Assembly: GCA_035946175.1 (NCBI GenBank)
Contig: DASYZQ010000019.1
Coordinates: 1-44,950 of the forward strand
DNA: 44,950 bases
Direction: 5' to 3'
Origin: DASYZQ01 sp035946175
GTDB lineage: Bacteria; Patescibacteriota; Saccharimonadia; Saccharimonadales; UBA4665
This document shows positions 42,504 to 44,950 of the stretch, in pieces (the first letter of the stretch is position 1; each line of letters begins with the position of its first letter). The notes beneath the pieces were generated by a model. It was not told the origin of the DNA, searched no databases, and saw only the letters and a program-made list of their open reading frames with translations. The position numbers and the translations under genes were made by a program.

Positions 42504-43620
42504 TCTGTTCCCACGGCAGGTTAGCCTTACCGAAGTGCCCATACGCCGATGTCTGACCATAGATTGGGCGCGCCAGATCAAGGGTCTCAATGATGCTTTT
42601 TACGCTCGTGTCTAAAATTTTGTCTTTGAAATCGTACAGGGCCTGCTCGCTGACAGTCGCTGTGCCAAAGCAGTCAATTGTCTGCATCAATGGCTTGGCA
42701 TGACCAATGACATAAGCCAACCCTACCTCACACCGAGCAGCCAGCCCGGCAGCTACAATATTTTTGGCAATATATCGAGCAGCATAGGCACCAGAACGGT
42801 CAACCTTGCTCGGGTCTTTCCCACTGAATGCACCACCGCCAACACGAGCATAACCACCGTAAGTATCTACAACGATTTTACGACCAGTCAAGCCAGCATC
42901 ACTTTCCGGGCCTGGAATATGCCACAAGCCGGTTCCGTTGACAGTAATATCTGCATCTGCTGGCAATTTGAAGCCATATCTATCCAGCACTGGCGTAAAG
43001 ACGTGCTTGATAACGTCCTGGCGAACATGTTCGGCAGAAGTATCTTCACTGTGGGCTACAGCAGCAACTAGCTTCTCTATGGCTACCGGCTTACCATCCT
43101 GGTAGCGTATTGTCACTTGAGATTTGCCGTCGGGTCGGAGCCAGGATAGTTCTCCTTTTTCTCGTACCTCATCAATCCGGCGTGTCAGGGCATGTGCCAT
43201 CGCAATCGGCAATGGCATGAGCTCCGGGGTTTCAGTACAAGCGTAGCCAAACATCATGCCTTGGTCTCCGGCCCCGTCATTATCCACACCCATCGCGATC
43301 TCAGGCGACTGTTCGTGAATGTCGTTGCTAAAAATAGACTCTTGGTAGCTAAAGCCCCAGACCGGGTTTGTGTATCCAAGCTCTTTGACTTTCTGCCGAA
43401 CAATCGCTTCGTAATCAAGTTTGCCACGAGTCTTGATTTCTCCGAACAGGCAAATCTGATTGGCTCCAGCCACAGTTTCAATAGCCGTATGGCTGTGCGG
43501 ATCGGCAGCCAACGCGGCATCAACAATAGCATCCGATATTGCATCACAGATCTTGTCCGGATGACCGGCACATACTGACTCACTGGTAAACAGTGTCGCG
43601 TCGTCTGTGGTATTTGTCAT
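42493..43620 (-). CDS. metK: S-adenosylmethionine synthetase
   Basis: Makes SAM from methionine and ATP. The 375-residue protein has SVCAGHPDKICDAISDAIVDA (residues 14-34), the hexapeptide-type GAGDQGMMFGYA, and GGGAFSGKDPSKVDRSGAYAAR. ATG 43620 is preceded by AAAGG at 9 nt. That site is inside the 3' arm of the leader terminator, so ribosome access and transcription are both controlled by the SAM-type riboswitch upstream. An upstream frame extends to 43728 through the riboswitch and is not coding. Confidence 0.97.
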   Translation of the reverse strand: MTNTTDDATLFTSESVCAGHPDKICDAISDAIVDAALAADPHSHTAIETVAGANQICLFGEIKTRGKLDYEAIVRQKVKELGYTNPVWGFSYQESIFSNDIHEQSPEIAMGVDNDGAGDQGMMFGYACTETPELMPLPIAMAHALTRRIDEVREKGELSWLRPDGKSQVTIRYQDGKPVAIEKLVAAVAHSEDTSAEHVRQDVIKHVFTPVLDRYGFKLPADADITVNGTGLWHIPGPESDAGLTGRKIVVDTYGGYARVGGGAFSGKDPSKVDRSGAYAARYIAKNIVAAGLAARCEVGLAYVIGHAKPLMQTIDCFGTATVSEQALYDFKDKILDTSVKSIIETLDLARPIYGQTSAYGHFGKANLPWEQIKK

Positions 43621-43623
43621 AAT

Positions 43624-43661
43624 AAAAAACCTTTCTGCCAGGCTAGCTAACGGCGGAAAGG
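43624..43661 (-). terminator. Intrinsic terminator of the metK riboswitch
   Basis: On the minus strand CCTTTCCGCC (43661-43652) pairs with GGCAGAAAGG (43639-43630), nine of ten positions with one C-A mismatch, followed by six T (43629-43624) ending 3 nt before the metK ATG. The 3' arm contains the AAAGG ribosome site. The 5' arm overlaps the antiterminator partner, so the two folds exclude each other. Confidence 0.85.
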
Positions 43662-43680
43662 ATGTATATTTTAGAACAAA

Positions 43681-43783
43681 CATCTTCCCCGCAGTGGCTT
43701 TGCGCCGGGCTAGATGGGGCACCAACACCCAAATATTACTTGAGCAGGTTGCCGGCAGGTCATTGAGCTAGATCTCTCACTGC
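43681..43783 (-). promoter_or_regulatory. SAM-I/SAM-IV clan riboswitch upstream of metK
   Basis: The minus-strand leader has a perfect P1 closing stem GCAGTG (43783-43778) and CACTGC (43696-43691), the kink-turn-type core with CCGGCAACC (43755-43747), GGTGCCCC (43723-43716), and a small GGC-GCAAA-GCC hairpin just before the P1 3' strand. These match the conserved SAM-I/SAM-IV core. GCGGGGAAGATG (43692-43681) can pair with CATCCTTTCCGC (43664-43653) as an antiterminator (9 Watson-Crick, 2 GU, 1 mismatch), and overlaps both P1 and the terminator. SAM binding would stabilise P1 and allow termination. The exact subclass cannot be resolved by eye. Confidence 0.82.
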
Positions 43784-43787
43784 ACTC

Positions 43788-43816
43788 CGTATATTTATCT
43801 TAAATTGTTAATACAA
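43788..43816 (-). promoter_or_regulatory. metK: metK promoter
   Basis: On the minus strand TTGTAT (43816-43811), a 17-nt spacer, and TATACG (43793-43788) lie so that transcription would begin just before the P1 strand of the riboswitch at 43783. The position relative to the aptamer supports it more than the sequence does. Confidence 0.5.
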
Positions 43817-43889
43817 TGACGATTGTAGCACCGCCTAAGTACAAACGCTAGGATTACATTGCACAATTTTGTATAATAGCCTCTGTTAA

Positions 43890-43964
43890 TGGCGAGTGGC
43901 CAAGTGGTAAGGCGCCGCACTCTGGATGCGGAGATCGTAGGTTCGACCCCTACCTCGCCAGCCA
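43890..43964 (+). tRNA. tRNA-Gln (anticodon CUG)
   Basis: A cloverleaf with acceptor TGGCGAG/CTCGCCA (U1-A72, typical of tRNA-Gln), D arm GCC...GGC, anticodon stem CCGCA/TGCGG with loop CTCTGGA (anticodon CTG at 34-36), T arm GTAGG/CCTAC with TTCGACC, discriminator G73 and encoded CCA. TATAAT at 43872-43877 is a good -10 box. It is transcribed opposite to metK. Confidence 0.97.
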
Positions 43965-43979
43965 GTAACTTTTCAAAGA

Positions 43980-44018
43980 TTAATGATCCCGCTCGTTGTA
44001 AGTTTTTGAATTTTCCAT
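43980..44018 (-). CDS. 12-codon ORF with strong ribosome site next to a truncated radical SAM gene
   Basis: MENSKTYNERDH (ATG 44018, TAA 43980-43982) has AGAGGAG 5 nt upstream (44031-44018 region), one of the best ribosome sites in the window. The upstream gene on this strand is the radical SAM remnant, 44 bp away. It could be a small peptide, the first codons of a truncated gene, or chance. There is no recognised family. Confidence 0.3.
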   Translation of the reverse strand: MENSKTYNERDH

Positions 44019-44062
44019 ATTTTCTCCTCTGTTAAATTGAGTTTGCCTGCCTACAGAATAAT

Positions 44063-44824
44063 TCAGTCTTGATCCATCATATCCAAAACCTTACCTCCCA
44101 CTCGATCATATATACAGCCAGGCTGTTTACCATTTCGCAAAGGACATCTTCTCTCAGTTAGTGCCAATTCTGCTATCCCTCTCTGGGCTTTTTGTAGTTC
44201 GCTTATACCTGCTCGCTGATGAAGCTCGCCACACCGCAGGATATATGCACTCTCGGTAGCCGCAGTATCCATATTGAGACCACAGGCAACCACAGGAATA
44301 TCTGGATTGGTAAGTCCAAGTTGTGGGGCAAATTGTAGACTGGTGCTACGCTCTAGCATATAGCACTGCGCTGCTGCTAAGTAGTCGTAGCCATACTCGC
44401 ATTCGACCCTGAAGCCGTGCCGAGTCGTATACCGTCTATTATAAGAATCAACGATTGTCAAAACCTTAGACCATTCTCCGTAATTATTTGGGATTTCAGA
44501 CTTTTCCACCCTGTCTAGTCTTCCACGAGGAGAAAGTGTGGGGCTGAACTCCCATCTTTGGCCTCGCCCGACTGTCGACGGAAAATGTACTAGAACAGTT
44601 TGTGCTCCTTGATCCTGGGCGAAGTCACATAGTTCGTAAAGTCCACCGATAGCTGACCTAGTTATGGTCGCATTGATACGAAATGGAATTTCCCGTCCGG
44701 GACGTCTAAGCGCAGCGATCGTAGCAACTGCTTTTTCGGTTGCCCGTTCACCACGATGTCGTTCATTGACATCTGAGTCTATCGAGTCGAGACTGACCGC
44801 GATAAGGTTAGCCCTATAGACCAA
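44063..44824 (-). pseudogene. Radical SAM/SPASM-like protein, 5' part missing
   Basis: A 253-residue reading frame from TTG 44824. Its first residues LIAVSLDSIDSDVNERHRG match the middle of radical SAM barrels, just after the strand that follows the SAM cluster. The CxxxCxxC motif and the first ~80-100 residues are absent, and a TGA lies 9 nt upstream in frame. The C-terminal third has Cys in QCYML, VACGLN, ILRCGEL, RRCPLR and GCIYD, as in SPASM-like auxiliary-cluster domains. This is probably a broken gene; no compensating frame for the missing half is visible in the window. Confidence 0.65.
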
Positions 44825-44865
44825 ACATTCTCACTTGCGCCAAATAGCGTTACAATTCGGGGAGT

Positions 44866-44950
44866 TTGAACGAAACACAAAAACAGCAGCTCCAAACATT
44901 CATAACAAAAGCCAAGGAAGGTGCTGCTTCACGTCGTGCTCTGGCCGTTC
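44866..44950 (+). CDS. Start of an unidentified gene (window edge)
   Basis: An open frame from TTG 44866 to the window end with GGGGAG directly before it (only 1 nt spacing) and TACAAT 9 nt upstream. The peptide NETQKQQLQTFITKAKEG is short and helical; the next SRRALAV segment is compatible with a helix-turn-helix, but this cannot be decided. It is divergent from the radical SAM remnant. Confidence 0.28.
   Translation, partial: MNETQKQQLQTFITKAKEGAASRRALAV

Noticed and set aside
43980..44950. Prophage or genomic island at the tRNA-Gln gene.
   Set aside because: No integrase, no repeat of the tRNA 3' end and no phage genes are visible before the window edge.
1..44950. CRISPR arrays, rRNA genes, toxin-antitoxin pairs.
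   Set aside because: No regularly spaced repeats, no rRNA-like conserved segments, and no recognisable toxin or antitoxin families were found.
1..44950. UGA recoded as glycine or tryptophan.
   Set aside because: TGA serves as stop for gap, guaB, pheS, purM and others, with overlapping starts, and full-length proteins use TGG for Trp without internal TGA.

Overview
The window looks like a compact, gene-dense bacterial chromosome segment of moderate G+C. It holds about 50 protein genes, one tRNA gene, many 4-14 bp gene overlaps, and no rRNA, CRISPR array or prophage. TGA is used as a normal stop (for example the TGA/ATG junctions at guaB-guaA and pheS-NYN), so this is not a UGA-recoding lineage. 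Small proteins, a CBS-less IMP dehydrogenase, sparse Shine-Dalgarno sites with -10 boxes directly upstream of start codons, and bactofilin-like surface proteins would fit a Patescibacteria/Saccharibacteria-like genome. That assignment is inference. If it is right, the purine genes here are unusual for the group.

Layout. 1-9.6 kb: GAPDH, a NUDIX enzyme, an inositol-phosphatase-like enzyme, pyrophosphatase, GDPD, a flavin reductase, an M14 aspartoacylase-like enzyme, thioredoxin reductase with a glutaredoxin, an FKBP isomerase and an ABC exporter. 9.6-17.6 kb: guaA (carrying a +1 frameshift), guaB, a second NUDIX gene, pheT, a HIT protein, a NYN nuclease and pheS, all on the minus strand. 17.6-28.4 kb: DUF202, prs, and the purine genes purM-purL, purN, purD and purF, then a third NUDIX gene. 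28.5-31.7 kb: a stand-alone GTP cyclohydrolase II, a decayed IS1595-type transposase, a proteasome-like Ntn hydrolase and YajQ. 31.7-42.5 kb: a fourth NUDIX gene, a GH63-like glycosidase, RmuC, a PAP2-fold protein without its catalytic residues, DUF475, UPF0145, a secreted protein, a YdjM-like protein, an FMN reductase, a zincin, a membrane bactofilin-like protein, RarA and a PEBP protein. 42.5-45 kb: metK behind a SAM-type riboswitch, tRNA-Gln(CUG), and a truncated radical SAM gene next to a 12-codon ORF with a strong ribosome site.

How the genes work together. Prs makes PRPP; PurF, PurD, PurN, PurL and PurM cover the first five reactions of de novo purine synthesis; GuaB and GuaA convert IMP to GMP. 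PurE/K, PurC, PurB, PurH and PurA are not in the window. PheS and PheT form phenylalanyl-tRNA synthetase. MetK makes SAM, and the leader upstream of it has aptamer, antiterminator and terminator elements with mutually exclusive pairings.

The best-supported non-obvious observations are the metK riboswitch, the Ntn hydrolase whose N-terminal Thr is exposed only if a TTG start is used, the pseudo-phosphatase PAP2 protein, the guaA frameshift, and a recurring leaderless-type promoter arrangement.
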